From: an uncultured Ignavibacteria bacterium
GTDB lineage: Bacteria > Bacteroidota > Ignavibacteria > Tepidaquicellales > OLB5
Assembly: GCA_937873695.1 (NCBI GenBank)
Contig: CALMYL010000005.1
Span: 39,014-103,013 of the forward strand
Reading direction: 5' to 3'
Length of the DNA: 64,000 bases
Shown: positions 36,888-46,435 of the stretch, piece after piece
Position numbering within the stretch: the stretch's first letter is position 1
Layout: each line of letters begins with the position of its first letter
The notes under the pieces: model-generated
The model's database searches: none
Seen by the model: the letters and a program-made list of their open reading frames with translations, nothing else
Told to the model about the DNA's origin: nothing
Position numbers and translations under genes: made by a program

Positions 36888-37181
36888 ATGATAGAAGTAG
36901 TTCTATTTTATGCTCACGCTGTTTTTTTTGTTTACATTTTTGCCAGAAATTACGTTGAACAAAACAAAGTCAGTGCGTTTTTAAGCACAATTTTTGTAAT
37001 TATCATATTCACAGTAGGGTGGACCTTTTCGGCATTTGTGATTGGATTTTTTATTCCTGATGAAGGACTTACAAGAGTACTTACCAAAGCGGCTTTTTCA
37101 CTGGGATTACTTACTCTGCTGGAAGTTATCTTTTACAGGTTTTACTTCGCAAAAAGCAAACCAAGAGAGCAGGTTGCATGA
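36888..37181 (+). CDS. Small membrane protein of unknown function
   Basis: 97 residues with three hydrophobic helices (3-20, 30-55, 68-88). Its ATG follows the upstream TAA with no gap (TAAATG), so it is translationally coupled to the sugar transferase and may help it. No family recognised. An AGCAGGT/ACCTGCT inverted repeat covers its stop codon (37168-37187). Confidence 0.65.
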   Translation: MIEVVLFYAHAVFFVYIFARNYVEQNKVSAFLSTIFVIIIFTVGWTFSAFVIGFFIPDEGLTRVLTKAAFSLGLLTLLEVIFYRFYFAKSKPREQVA

Positions 37182-37262
37182 CCTGCTGTGCTGAACCATC
37201 TGTGCCAACCGGCAACACTATGCCCCCATGGCTGAACACAAGAATTGAATAAACGGGATAAT

Positions 37263-37646
37263 TTAGTTTAAGGCCATATCACGCGGCAGGATGGTTATGA
37301 TGATCTTTCTTATCTGCATTCCTGATCTTACAGAGTAGATACCAATTGTAGCTTCACCTTCAACACCTTTTGATCTTACCCTTACGCTGCTGCCGTTTTC
37401 TTCACTACCAAGCTCTACAAGATTCTTTCCATCTTCTATCATAAAATGTGCTTCAATTTTGCTGAATGGTACTTTAAATCCCAATATATTCACTCTGTAC
37501 ACATCAATTATCATCTCTGAATTTACACTTGCTCTCAATACCCCGGGATCCATATCAATTTTGATATCACTCGAAGTTAAAATTATTCTGTCAGCAGCAA
37601 GAATAAAAAGAATTACGGCAAGAATCCATACAAGTTTTTTATACAT
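37263..37646 (-). CDS. Small anchored or exported protein of unknown function
   Basis: 127 residues. Hydrophobic N-terminus (LVWILAVILFILAADRI), then a beta-rich domain (VYRVNILGFKVPFSKIEAHF, VRVRSKGVEGEATIGIYSVR). No lipobox or motif. It follows the amidohydrolase-like gene region and is likely separate. Function unknown. Confidence 0.6.
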   Translation of the reverse strand: MYKKLVWILAVILFILAADRIILTSSDIKIDMDPGVLRASVNSEMIIDVYRVNILGFKVPFSKIEAHFMIEDGKNLVELGSEENGSSVRVRSKGVEGEATIGIYSVRSGMQIRKIIITILPRDMALN

Positions 37647-37699
37647 AGTTTTATGCAGGGTTCAAATTCATATATAACTATTTAATAAACATAAACCGA

Positions 37700-39508
37700 T
37701 CAATCATCCCCGAATTTCAATTTCACATTTTTGGGAAGTTCTATCTTACTTTCAGTATTCACGGGTTTTTGAGGTTTATCAGATTTTTTTTCATTACTCA
37801 GTCTTTTAATAATTGTTTCATCAACAATCCGCGCCTGTATAATATCATCTTCAACCTCTTTTCCCGAATCAGGATCCGCAGCCAGCAGGTTAAGCATTGG
37901 GGTATCCTGAAATTCTTCAGACTGAATTATGCTTACCTGCTCAAATTCCTCAAAAAGGCTTCTTTGACCGGGCGTTTTCTTCTGTCTGAATGCCGGCATT
38001 TTTGTTTTTATCCTGAATTCTTCCCTGTTTTCGGTTTCTTCACCATCTGCTGTATTCCTTATGCTCTCTGATCTTTCATCAAAATCTTCCTTCTCAGAAA
38101 ACATTTTGATCTCTTCATCAGTGCGCCCTGTCATATCAAGTTTTTCAGAAATCTCGCGCGATCTTTGTTTCTTCTTCAACTCTTCATATTTGCCGGTCTT
38201 GTAAAGTCTTTCCCTTGTCTGGTTAATGTTATTGATGATCGAATTTTCATCATCATACAGCAGACTGCTGTTCCTTATTTTGAACTCACCATTGAGCATC
38301 ATATCAGAAAAATTATATGAAGTTAAGTTATCAACAATAAAATCACAAACGCTTTCATATGTAAAATCCTCCGGAAAGAACTGGAACCTTGTATCGGAAA
38401 GATCCACAAATGCAAAATTTGCCGGCTTATTTATATCTATCCTGTAACTGTTATCTCCATCCGCGTTTGTATCAAAATAAAGCGCATGAGGTGTACGTGT
38501 AATAGAATCAAGCAGCGCTGCGCTTGAGAGATTAAGCTCCCTGTATTTATTCCTGAAAAGGCGCATATCTTTAAGAATATCTTCACCAAGCCAGCCCGTC
38601 GCTATAGAAAAATCTATTCCGTGTCCTATATAATCATCTATAGGGAAATATCTTGAAGTGAAATAATTCAGGTCGCGCGGGCATATAATTATATTCGCCT
38701 TTCTTTCCTTTATTATCTTCATATCACTGTAATCTAGATACAACGGATTTATAAGTGAAGTATGAGAATCAATAAGTCCGTATTCATCAAACAAAGAAAT
38801 AACCGATTTATGAAAATTCTGCCTGAACTGGTCTGTAACTTCTTTGTTTACGGCAACTTCCAGATATAAGTTTCTTAAGTTGTGATTTTTCAGTTCTGTT
38901 ATTCCTGAAATATCAAATACAGTCAGCAGGTTTTCCTGTGTAATGTAGACTGATGGGTCAAGGTACTTATAGTCACGGATCGTATTCACATCCTGCTTAA
39001 TGGGGTAGCAAACAGATACGCTTTGACCGGTTTTATTAACAACGTTTGTAATGGGTCCAAGATGGTTCATGTCTTTTCTCAGGGAAAATTCATTCATATA
39101 TGCTGCCCCTGATTTCAGTGAACGGCTGAAGGAATAGGCGTAAATGTTACTTAGATCTTTCTGAATTTCATCACCCGGAAGCTCCTGGTAAAGGTAATTA
39201 AAAATGAGATCGGTACACAGGTCATCTTCCGCTTTTTCATAGTGCCTCCTCTTAAGCAGGTAATGAAGCAGGCTGCCTTCTGAACGAAGACATGCATTCA
39301 CAAGCGGGGGCATAATGATCTTATCAGAACAATTTATTATCTCCGCAGTGTTGGCGTGTAATTCAACCCATTTGGCTACTTTCCCTGCGCCTTTAGGCGT
39401 TGAGTCAGCCATATCGGTAATTTTGTTCTCATTTATCAGTAAAGAATATCTGCCAAAATCATTATTCCTGTTAAATGTCAGAACGTATGCGTCTTTCAGT
39501 ATTTTCAA
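37700..39508 (-). CDS. Degenerate amidohydrolase-like protein (metal ligands lost)
   Basis: 602 residues. The first ~430 residues follow the amidohydrolase plan (ILKDAYVLTFN, KIIMPPLVNACLRSEGSLLH, IDSHTSLINPLYLDYSDMKI, ANIIICPRDLNYFTSRYFPI, GIDFSIATGWLGEDILKDM). But the HxH metal pair after PGLVNxH is replaced by CLR (residues 73-75), the zinc Asp region TDS reads TGW, and other His are missing. The last ~150 residues are highly charged and low in complexity (KKKQRSREISEKLDMTGRTD), an unusual addition. It overlaps the asparaginase gene upstream by 4 bp. It is likely catalytically inactive, perhaps a binding or scaffold protein; a true enzyme is unlikely. Confidence 0.72.
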   Translation of the reverse strand: MKILKDAYVLTFNRNNDFGRYSLLINENKITDMADSTPKGAGKVAKWVELHANTAEIINCSDKIIMPPLVNACLRSEGSLLHYLLKRRHYEKAEDDLCTDLIFNYLYQELPGDEIQKDLSNIYAYSFSRSLKSGAAYMNEFSLRKDMNHLGPITNVVNKTGQSVSVCYPIKQDVNTIRDYKYLDPSVYITQENLLTVFDISGITELKNHNLRNLYLEVAVNKEVTDQFRQNFHKSVISLFDEYGLIDSHTSLINPLYLDYSDMKIIKERKANIIICPRDLNYFTSRYFPIDDYIGHGIDFSIATGWLGEDILKDMRLFRNKYRELNLSSAALLDSITRTPHALYFDTNADGDNSYRIDINKPANFAFVDLSDTRFQFFPEDFTYESVCDFIVDNLTSYNFSDMMLNGEFKIRNSSLLYDDENSIINNINQTRERLYKTGKYEELKKKQRSREISEKLDMTGRTDEEIKMFSEKEDFDERSESIRNTADGEETENREEFRIKTKMPAFRQKKTPGQRSLFEEFEQVSIIQSEEFQDTPMLNLLAADPDSGKEVEDDIIQARIVDETIIKRLSNEKKSDKPQKPVNTESKIELPKNVKLKFGDD

Positions 39509-40464
39509 AGGTCTTCTATCTCGTATTTTTCATCAATAATGTATTTACTTTTTGTAAGTGTGTTTTTTCCTGCGGTATGTAGAGCATATTCAAATCCTTC
39601 TCTCACGCTCGCCGCGCCGTATTCGCCCTTAACATTAACTGCAATAAAACCAACCTGGTAATCATGGTCACGGTTAACATGCGAAAGCAAATTAAGCTTT
39701 ATAACCCGTTTCACAGTATATTCACAGGCTTCCTGGGGCGACATACCCTGCCCCATCATTTCTACCACAAGAAAACTTCCGCAGGCTCTGACACATTCCT
39801 CTCCCCTGCCTGTTGAAGCTGCGCCGCCTATTTCTCCATCAACGTAAAGACCCGCGCCGATTATAGGCGAATCACCCACTCTCCCATGTAGCTTCCAGGC
39901 AGTTCCGCTGGTAGTGCAGGATGCTGATATCTGTCCATGCTTATCTATTGCCACCATTCCAATCGTATCGTGGTTGCCATCATCGTTGATACCAAGTCCA
40001 TTGGATTTTTTAACCTTATATTCATCTGTATGGAATTCCTGAGACCTTCCGTAAAGTCCCTTTTTCCATTCAATGTATTTTTTTATTGAACCTTCGGTGT
40101 GGAGGATATCCGGCTGAAATCCGTTTGTGATGGCAAAATTATAAGCGCCTTCCCCGGCAAGGCAAACATGTTCAGTTTTTTCAAGTATTAACCTCGCCAC
40201 TGATACAGGATTCTTGATATGCTCAACGCAAATTACAGCGCCAATTCGCGCTTTCCAGTCCATTATCGCCGCATCAAGTGTTACTCTGCCTTCGGCATCA
40301 GGCAAACCGCCGTAGCCAACGCTAAGAACATTCGGGTCATCTTCGGCTACTCTAACGCCATGCTCAACTGCATCAAGCGATGAGCCGCCATTGTTGAGCA
40401 CTTCAACAGCTTTTTCATTTGCAGCAACGCCGTGTTTCCATGTTGATATTACAAGTTGTTCCAT
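39505..40464 (-). CDS. N4-(beta-N-acetylglucosaminyl)-L-asparaginase (Ntn hydrolase)
   Basis: 319 residues. The self-cleaving nucleophile is T167 in NHDTIGMVAID, with DxT environment and substrate residues in TSGTAWKLHGRVGDSPIIGA and STGRGEECVRACGS. This is the glycosylasparaginase branch of the isoaspartyl peptidase/L-asparaginase family. Role: hydrolysis of the GlcNAc-Asn bond or of asparagine-type substrates after autoproteolysis between D166 and T167. No signal peptide, so cytosolic. First gene of a two-gene unit with the degenerate amidohydrolase; a TATATTTG promoter element (minus strand) at 40470-40477 lies 5 bp before the start, so the mRNA is nearly leaderless. Confidence 0.9.
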   Translation of the reverse strand: MEQLVISTWKHGVAANEKAVEVLNNGGSSLDAVEHGVRVAEDDPNVLSVGYGGLPDAEGRVTLDAAIMDWKARIGAVICVEHIKNPVSVARLILEKTEHVCLAGEGAYNFAITNGFQPDILHTEGSIKKYIEWKKGLYGRSQEFHTDEYKVKKSNGLGINDDGNHDTIGMVAIDKHGQISASCTTSGTAWKLHGRVGDSPIIGAGLYVDGEIGGAASTGRGEECVRACGSFLVVEMMGQGMSPQEACEYTVKRVIKLNLLSHVNRDHDYQVGFIAVNVKGEYGAASVREGFEYALHTAGKNTLTKSKYIIDEKYEIEDL

Positions 40465-40469
40465 AGCTA

Positions 40470-40477
40470 CAAATATA
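40470..40477 (-). promoter_or_regulatory. TAnnTTTG element directly upstream of the asparaginase gene
   Basis: Minus-strand TATATTTG, 5 bp before the ATG. Confidence 0.45.
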
Positions 40478-40609
40478 ATTAAAACTGTGATATATATAAA
40501 GAAATCGCAGAATATTATATACTTCCGAAAACTTGAATATCTCCTATTGCAACATTCATTTTTAAATGCTAAATTTATAACGTAATTACGTCAATTATCC
40601 CCCAAATTA

Positions 40610-42544
40610 ATGAGATATCTATTACTGTTAGCAGCATTATTTGTTATTACATTACAGATTGAAGCTTCACCTGTGAGCGGTTCATATTCACGGGTAGATT
40701 TTATGCTCACGCTCACAGATGGCATTAAGCTTGATTGCACAAAACTTATCCCCAATGGTACCCCGCCCTCAGGCGGCTGGCCTGTAGCGATCATTACACA
40801 CGGTTATGGACTTTCTAAATATATCGAGCTCCCCAACGCCGAAGAGATGGCTGATTTGGGTTATTATTCATTTGTTTACAGCATGCGCGGGCAGGGTGTT
40901 TCAGAAGGCCTTTCAAATTTCATTAGTACAACAGAAGCCAACGACCTTAAACAGGTTGTACAGTATATTAAGAATGATGCAAACACCAATGATAACAAAG
41001 TATTCATTCACGGAGGCTCACAGGGAGGGATAATTCCCTTTATGGCTGTTTGCACCGGATTAAATGTGAACACAATAATCACAGATCTTGCTTCACCAAC
41101 TCAGGGATCCAACTGGATAGAGAACGGCGGTATTAAAATGACATTCCTGTGGACAAGCGGCTACCCCAACAACATTGTGAGGTACAATCCGCTGGTAAGC
41201 AGGTTCAAACCTTGGATCTACGCCAACACCAAAGAAAAGTGGGATAGCCTGAACTATTATCTGCCTATAGACCGTGATTTTTTAGGGCAAGTTGGCAATT
41301 GCCAGATACCTATACTGGTTCAGAACGCATGGCAGGATAAATTCTTTAATACTTTTGGTATGATCCAAAGTGCGTATATACTTCCTTACAATAACATTAA
41401 AATGTATTTCGGAGCGATGGACGGGCATGGGAGCGATCTTGTTATGGCTGAAGAGTCATACAAAGATCAGGTTCTCATGGACTGGCTGGATTATCATCTG
41501 CATGGTATCCAGAATAATATCATGAATGTAAACCAGAAGTTCACATACGCCTCAAGCCGCTTTCCCGCAAGTGAAAGCCAATGGTCATGGGTACGGAACA
41601 GCTCGCCAACATGGCCGCCGGCAGGCGTGCAGAGTGTTAAGCTGTACCTGCACCCCTCCAATCAATTGCAGGTTTACGGGTATGGCGGCACGCAGGCCAA
41701 TGTAAGCTTTACAAATGATGTACTGGACCCCAATGTTACCATGGAGTATCTTGTAAACACTGAGTTCCGCGGGCCGCTGTTTGACGCAAAATTTCAGAAA
41801 GACGAGATCTATTTTGATACTCCCGCATTGCTGCAGGATGCAACCATGGCGGGTACACCATACGCCTACCTCTATTATTCTTCATCAGCAAATGAGATTT
41901 GCCAGTATAATCTGCAGATTTGGGATGTAAGACCCAATGGCGATGAAAAACTGGTTACACGTATAAACTGGACTGACAGAGAGTATACCGCAAACCAGGT
42001 TAAGCAAAAATATGTGAATGGTCAGTCATACTCGCACGTTTTCAGGGCAGGAGATAAAATAAGATTAAAATTAACCAATCTGGATAATGTGCCGCTTTAC
42101 GATTTTAATAATGATACAACAGATACATTTTTGAGAACAAACCCGTTTATGCTGCCTTCGCTGAAAGCCGCATCAAACAAAGTATATATCAATAATAACT
42201 CCAAATCGTACATAGAGCTTCCTCTTATAAATTTTGTCATAGGGATAAAGCAGATCTCCGCTGAAGTGCCTGAAAGATTCGCTTTACAGCAGAATTACCC
42301 GAATCCGTTCAACCCGGTTACAAAGATCAAATTCACAGTTCCGGCTACGGGAAAGAACAATTTTGTAAAGATTGCCGTTTACGATGTAACCGGTAAACTT
42401 GTAACTACACTTGTTGATGAAAACTTTGCGCCGGGCACCTACGAAACAGATTTCAACGGTGAAAATTATTCCACCGGTGTTTACTTCTACAGGATGGTAA
42501 CAAACGATTATTCTGAAGTAAAAAAAATGATACTGGTTAAATAA
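40610..42544 (+). CDS. Secreted CocE/X-Pro dipeptidyl-peptidase-like hydrolase with T9SS tail
   Basis: 644 residues. Signal peptide at residues 1-20. The alpha/beta-hydrolase domain has the nucleophile S137 in HGGSQGGIIPF, preceded by ITHGYG and YSMRGQGVS. The later FGAMDGHGSDL likely supplies the catalytic His, and the following beta-jelly-roll matches the X-Pro dipeptidyl-peptidase C-terminal domain (AGDKIRLKLTNLDNVPLY). The last ~85 residues are a T9SS sorting domain (QQNYPNPFNPVTKIKF ... MILVK). Role: extracellular hydrolysis of esters or peptides; the substrate is not known. It sits 54 bp before a secreted M28 peptidase with the same tail. Confidence 0.87.
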   Translation: MRYLLLLAALFVITLQIEASPVSGSYSRVDFMLTLTDGIKLDCTKLIPNGTPPSGGWPVAIITHGYGLSKYIELPNAEEMADLGYYSFVYSMRGQGVSEGLSNFISTTEANDLKQVVQYIKNDANTNDNKVFIHGGSQGGIIPFMAVCTGLNVNTIITDLASPTQGSNWIENGGIKMTFLWTSGYPNNIVRYNPLVSRFKPWIYANTKEKWDSLNYYLPIDRDFLGQVGNCQIPILVQNAWQDKFFNTFGMIQSAYILPYNNIKMYFGAMDGHGSDLVMAEESYKDQVLMDWLDYHLHGIQNNIMNVNQKFTYASSRFPASESQWSWVRNSSPTWPPAGVQSVKLYLHPSNQLQVYGYGGTQANVSFTNDVLDPNVTMEYLVNTEFRGPLFDAKFQKDEIYFDTPALLQDATMAGTPYAYLYYSSSANEICQYNLQIWDVRPNGDEKLVTRINWTDREYTANQVKQKYVNGQSYSHVFRAGDKIRLKLTNLDNVPLYDFNNDTTDTFLRTNPFMLPSLKAASNKVYINNNSKSYIELPLINFVIGIKQISAEVPERFALQQNYPNPFNPVTKIKFTVPATGKNNFVKIAVYDVTGKLVTTLVDENFAPGTYETDFNGENYSTGVYFYRMVTNDYSEVKKMILVK

Positions 42545-42598
42545 CGGATTATTTGTGCAGCTTTGTTTGCCGGGCTGCCTAAATAAAAAACTGCAACA

Positions 42599-44215
42599 GT
42601 GAAAAAATATATCATTCTATTCAATATTGTGTTCCTTGTGGGGTTCTTTATCCGCCCTCAAAACAGCAGCAATGAAAATATTATCAGCGGCGTAAACAAT
42701 GTTCCGGTGATAAATATCACAGGAACAGAATTGATCAGCTCAATTAACGCTGTAAAAATAACTTACACTCTTAGTGACGCTGAAAACAATCCCTGCAGAA
42801 TAAGCCTGAGAATTTCTAACGATAGCGGAAAGTCTTTTTTATTCCCTGCTGATTCAACTTCCGGGGATATAGGTTACCCTGTACTACCGGGTAATAACAA
42901 GCAGCTTTATTGGTATTATACAGCAATGCCGCTGGGTTTTAAAGCAAAAATTGTGGCTGATGATCTTCAGGAGGTTGATATACAGGCCATTGTTAACCAG
43001 GTTGATAGCAACGAGATCAAAAGCAGCATGCAGTTCATTACAGGCATCAGGCACAGAACCGCTGGTATAAATCAGCTTCAAAGAGTCAAAGATTCCATTA
43101 ATAACAGGTTTGCCCGCTATAATCTTCAAACATCAGTGCAGGAATTTGTTTATTCAGGTTACAATGCCCAGAATTTTATAGGCAGGCTGCCTGGTACTAC
43201 CAGGGAAGATACAACATACATTGTCTGCGGGCATTATGAAACTGTAAGTATAAGTCCGGGCGCTGATGATAACGGAACTGCGGTCGCGGCTGTACTGGAA
43301 ATATCAAGGATACTTTCAAATTACAAGTTCCGCAACACAGTTAAGTTCATCGGGTTCGATCTGGAAGAAGCAGGCCTGGTGGGAAGCGCAAGATATGTAT
43401 CGCAGGGGATTCCCTCATACGAAAAAATTGCCGGTGTAGTGGATTTTGAGATGATCGGATATTATTGTGATGTACCGAACTGCCAGCAAATTCCTCCCGG
43501 ATTCTGCACACTTTTCCCGGCAGTATGCGATAGCATTAATTCACAGCAGGGAAGAGGAAATTTCCTTAACAATATTGCGAACGTAAATTCAAATTCACTT
43601 AGATATGCTTTTGACAGCTGCGCAAGAATATATACTCCGCAGCTTAGAGTGATCTCACTGGCAACGCCGGGCAACGGTCAATCAACCCCTGACCTTAGGC
43701 GAAGCGATCATGCTCCCTTCTGGGATGCAGGTTACAAAGCGCTGATGCTGACAGATGGCGCAAATTTTCGAAACCCTAATTACCACACAGCAAACGATGT
43801 GTTGAGCACTATCAATATTGCGTTCTTAACAAATAATATAAAAGCAACGCTTGCGGCTATTGCAAGCCTTGCGGGAATCCAGCACAGCTCTTATTCGGTG
43901 AGCGATTATATCGGTTTGATAGGTATAAATCTGATTTCCGCAGAAATTCCCGAAAAGTATGTTTTACAGCAAAACTATCCAAACCCGTTCAATCCTTCAA
44001 CAAAGATCAATTTCAGCATTCCTTTTACAGGAAATGTTAAGCTGTCAGTTTATGATATAGCGGGCAATGAAGTATCAGTATTAAACAACGGCCAGATGGC
44101 CCCTGGTAATTATTCCGCAGATTTTGATGCTACAAACCTGTCAAGCGGTGTTTACTTTTATAAACTTGTTACAGATGAATTCTCAGCAACAAAAAGAATG
44201 ATATTGGTAAAATAG
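42599..44215 (+). CDS. Secreted M28-family metallopeptidase with T9SS tail
   Basis: 538 residues, GTG start. Signal peptide 1-20. The zinc ligands of M28 are visible: H212 in VCGHYETVSISPGADDNGTA, D223 in ADDNG, E256/E257 in FDLEEAGLVGSARY and the final His in RRSDHAPFWDAGYKAL. The catalytic block DDNGTAVAAVLEISR is standard. Residues 450-538 are a T9SS sorting domain (LQQNYPNPFNPSTKINFSIP ... MILVK). Role: aminopeptidase on the cell surface or outside. With the preceding CocE-like gene it forms an extracellular degradation pair; the shared bidirectional terminator follows at 44239-44265. Confidence 0.9.
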   Translation: MKKYIILFNIVFLVGFFIRPQNSSNENIISGVNNVPVINITGTELISSINAVKITYTLSDAENNPCRISLRISNDSGKSFLFPADSTSGDIGYPVLPGNNKQLYWYYTAMPLGFKAKIVADDLQEVDIQAIVNQVDSNEIKSSMQFITGIRHRTAGINQLQRVKDSINNRFARYNLQTSVQEFVYSGYNAQNFIGRLPGTTREDTTYIVCGHYETVSISPGADDNGTAVAAVLEISRILSNYKFRNTVKFIGFDLEEAGLVGSARYVSQGIPSYEKIAGVVDFEMIGYYCDVPNCQQIPPGFCTLFPAVCDSINSQQGRGNFLNNIANVNSNSLRYAFDSCARIYTPQLRVISLATPGNGQSTPDLRRSDHAPFWDAGYKALMLTDGANFRNPNYHTANDVLSTINIAFLTNNIKATLAAIASLAGIQHSSYSVSDYIGLIGINLISAEIPEKYVLQQNYPNPFNPSTKINFSIPFTGNVKLSVYDIAGNEVSVLNNGQMAPGNYSADFDATNLSSGVYFYKLVTDEFSATKRMILVK

Positions 44216-44238
44216 AACTTCGTGTCATTCATTCATTA

Positions 44239-44265
44239 AAAAGGCGGATCTAAGATCCGCCTTTT
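44239..44265. terminator. Bidirectional terminator
   Basis: AAAAGGCGGATCT/AGATCCGCCTTTT perfect 13-bp arms between convergent genes ending at 44215 and 44272. Confidence 0.92.
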
Positions 44266-44271
44266 GCTTCG

Positions 44272-44910
44272 TCAAAACCTTATGCTAACCGAGCAGTAGT
44301 AACTGCCCTGTTCAATTATCTTATCGCTGCCTTTACTGATTATTTTGCCAAGTAACGAATTTATCACTGCATTTTTAAGCAAAAAGCCGGTAATGGCTTT
44401 TATCATTTTGCCGGCAGGCAGTAAGTGTTTTATTGTATTATCAATTGCAAGAATTGCCGCACTTTGAAAAGCCATCATCTTAAAGTGCTCTTTCACTGCT
44501 TTTATTGGTATAAAGTAACTTGAGTTATGCACGGCGTATATACTTAAAAAATCAAATGGCTTTATGAACATATTGGGTGTAAAATTAACAATTGCATACC
44601 GGTCCCAAAAACCGCCAAATCTTATATTCTGCCTGAATGATGAAACAATATTAAAAGTATTTTCTTCCTTTATGGTTTTACTTTTCTGCAGAAGGTCGAA
44701 CGTATACCTGTAGAGTTCTACGCTTCTTAACTTTTCGGTATTTTCTGATCTTATTTCTTTGTTTTTTGAATCTTCACGCAAAAGGTATTTTGATGTATTG
44801 TTACCGTTCACCGTACCTGTTTCATAGGACTCCTGAAGTCTATCCTGGCTTAACAAAAAGGATTGCAGACAGCAAACAGCCAACAGTATTTTAATAACAT
44901 GTTTTATCAT
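44272..44910 (-). CDS. Secreted protein of unknown function
   Basis: 212 residues with a signal peptide (residues 1-21, VCCLQSFLLSQ). The mature protein has a charged region (LREDSKNKEIRSENTEKLRS) and a C-terminal half rich in hydrophobic segments (MAFQSAAILAIDNTIKHLLP, GKMIKAITGFLLKNAVINSL). No domain recognised. It lies 153 bp beyond the wecB stop, behind that gene's terminator, so it is probably a separate transcript. Confidence 0.6.
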   Translation of the reverse strand: MIKHVIKILLAVCCLQSFLLSQDRLQESYETGTVNGNNTSKYLLREDSKNKEIRSENTEKLRSVELYRYTFDLLQKSKTIKEENTFNIVSSFRQNIRFGGFWDRYAIVNFTPNMFIKPFDFLSIYAVHNSSYFIPIKAVKEHFKMMAFQSAAILAIDNTIKHLLPAGKMIKAITGFLLKNAVINSLLGKIISKGSDKIIEQGSYYCSVSIRF

Positions 44911-45006
44911 CTTATTAAACTGTTAATGTACAGCAAATTATTAACTTAAAATGAGAAATTTTAACGGATAAATCAAGTGTTAATTATGAACCCATACGGG
45001 CAAATA

Positions 45007-45037
45007 CAAAAAAAGCCGGATCTTTTGAATCCGGCTT
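45007..45037 (-). terminator. Rho-independent terminator after wecB
   Basis: Minus-strand stem AAGCCGGAT/ATCCGGCTT, loop of 7, followed by seven T. Confidence 0.92.
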
Positions 45038-45063
45038 AAATATATTATGTCTAAAATTTAGTA

Positions 45064-46242
45064 CTACATTATGGAATACTCAGTCTGTATTCCGTAGAAC
45101 TTCTTCAATAATTCATAAATAAGGTAGCTGGAGTCACCAAAACCGTATGTGTAATTATACTTTGACTGGTGTACCTTACGGTAATCAATAGCATCAGTTA
45201 AAAAGCTTGTGATATCGGGTTTTTCTATAGGCAGCAGTTTAGCATTCTTCTTCAGTACTTCAGGGCGCTCAGTTGTTTTCCTTAGCACACCGCACGGCAC
45301 GTTAAAGAAAAGTGATTCTTCCTGCAGCCCGCCGGAATCGGTTAAAATGCACTCAGCATTTTTAACATAGCCAAGCATTTCAAAATAATCGTGTATCGGG
45401 TTCATAATTTTCAGCTTAGCGTGCGCATTGCCGTTCATAACATCATCAAAGCTTCGCTGTATAAGCGGATTGGGATGCATTAAATGAAGTATCTCACTGT
45501 AACCTGTAACATCGTTCATTACAGTATTCAGTATCCTTGCGTAATCCGATACATAACCCCAGTTTTCCCTGCGGTGAAACGTACTAAGGATATAATTCTT
45601 TTCCTTAGGTTCTTTTATTTTCTTTTCTTTAATAAGCGTGAATATCGCATCATTGATAGTATTACCAATAACAAATACATTTTCGGGCTTTATGCCCTCT
45701 CTTATAAGATTATCGCGGTTAATGCCTTTGGGTGCAAAATGCAGAGTGGTCATTCTCGCAACCGCTTCTCGCATGAATTCCTCAGGAAACGGGTTAAGCT
45801 TATCATAAGTACGCAATCCTGCTTCTGCATGGAAAACCGGTATCTGGTTCAGGAAGCCCCACAGCGCGCCTGAAAAGGCGGAAGCTGTATCACCCTGAAC
45901 AATGATGCCGTGCAGGTCTGATTTTTTAACAGGTGATTTCTCACCGAACTTTTCGTTAAAATCTGTGAGCAGGTGAGCAATAAGCTCATTCAGATCACTG
46001 GAACGGTTTGGTTTTTCCGCGGCCGTAATATCCGGGTGAATGCCTATCTTGGTTAAAATATCACCCGAAATTTTCTGCTGCGCTGTATTGTAGAGCAGCG
46101 GGTAAAACTCATCGGATCTCTTGAGTATTCTGTATAAAACGAACAGTTTTATAATTTCAGGTCTAGTGCCGAATATTATAACAATGACCTTTTTCCCCTT
46201 CATTTCTTCGGGATTTAAACCAATATTTAGATTTTCTGCCAT
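45064..46242 (-). CDS. wecB: UDP-N-acetylglucosamine 2-epimerase (non-hydrolysing)
   Basis: 392 residues. The enzyme's nucleotide-binding N-terminus is IFGTRPEIIKL, followed by GIIVQGDTASAFSGALWGFL, HAEAGLRTYDKLNPFPEEF and the C-terminal LTDSGGLQEESLFFNVPCGV with KTTERPEVLK, all conserved WecB residues. Role: converts UDP-GlcNAc to UDP-ManNAc for polysaccharide synthesis. The ATG at 46242 has TATCTTTG on the minus strand (46262-46269). It lies just downstream of an NfrB-like glycosyltransferase (193 bp), a pairing that fits a ManNAc-based glycan. Confidence 0.93.
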   Translation of the reverse strand: MAENLNIGLNPEEMKGKKVIVIIFGTRPEIIKLFVLYRILKRSDEFYPLLYNTAQQKISGDILTKIGIHPDITAAEKPNRSSDLNELIAHLLTDFNEKFGEKSPVKKSDLHGIIVQGDTASAFSGALWGFLNQIPVFHAEAGLRTYDKLNPFPEEFMREAVARMTTLHFAPKGINRDNLIREGIKPENVFVIGNTINDAIFTLIKEKKIKEPKEKNYILSTFHRRENWGYVSDYARILNTVMNDVTGYSEILHLMHPNPLIQRSFDDVMNGNAHAKLKIMNPIHDYFEMLGYVKNAECILTDSGGLQEESLFFNVPCGVLRKTTERPEVLKKNAKLLPIEKPDITSFLTDAIDYRKVHQSKYNYTYGFGDSSYLIYELLKKFYGIQTEYSIM

Positions 46243-46261
46243 AATTTTTCTTTTCAGATAA

Positions 46262-46269
46262 CAAAGATA
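46262..46269 (-). promoter_or_regulatory. TAnnTTTG element upstream of wecB
   Basis: Minus-strand TATCTTTG 19 bp before the ATG; no TTG at the ideal -33 spacing. Confidence 0.42.
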
Positions 46270-46435
46270 ACTAACCGTAAATTAAGATAAAACGAATATT
46301 TATACCGTTTTACCGTGAGAAAAGTATAAAATATATTTGAAAAAAAAGAGGCGACCTATATTCAGACCGCCCCCGTGTACCATGGTATAAAATTTATGTA
46401 ATAAAAACTTCTTCGTGAAGCGTTATGCTTATTGA

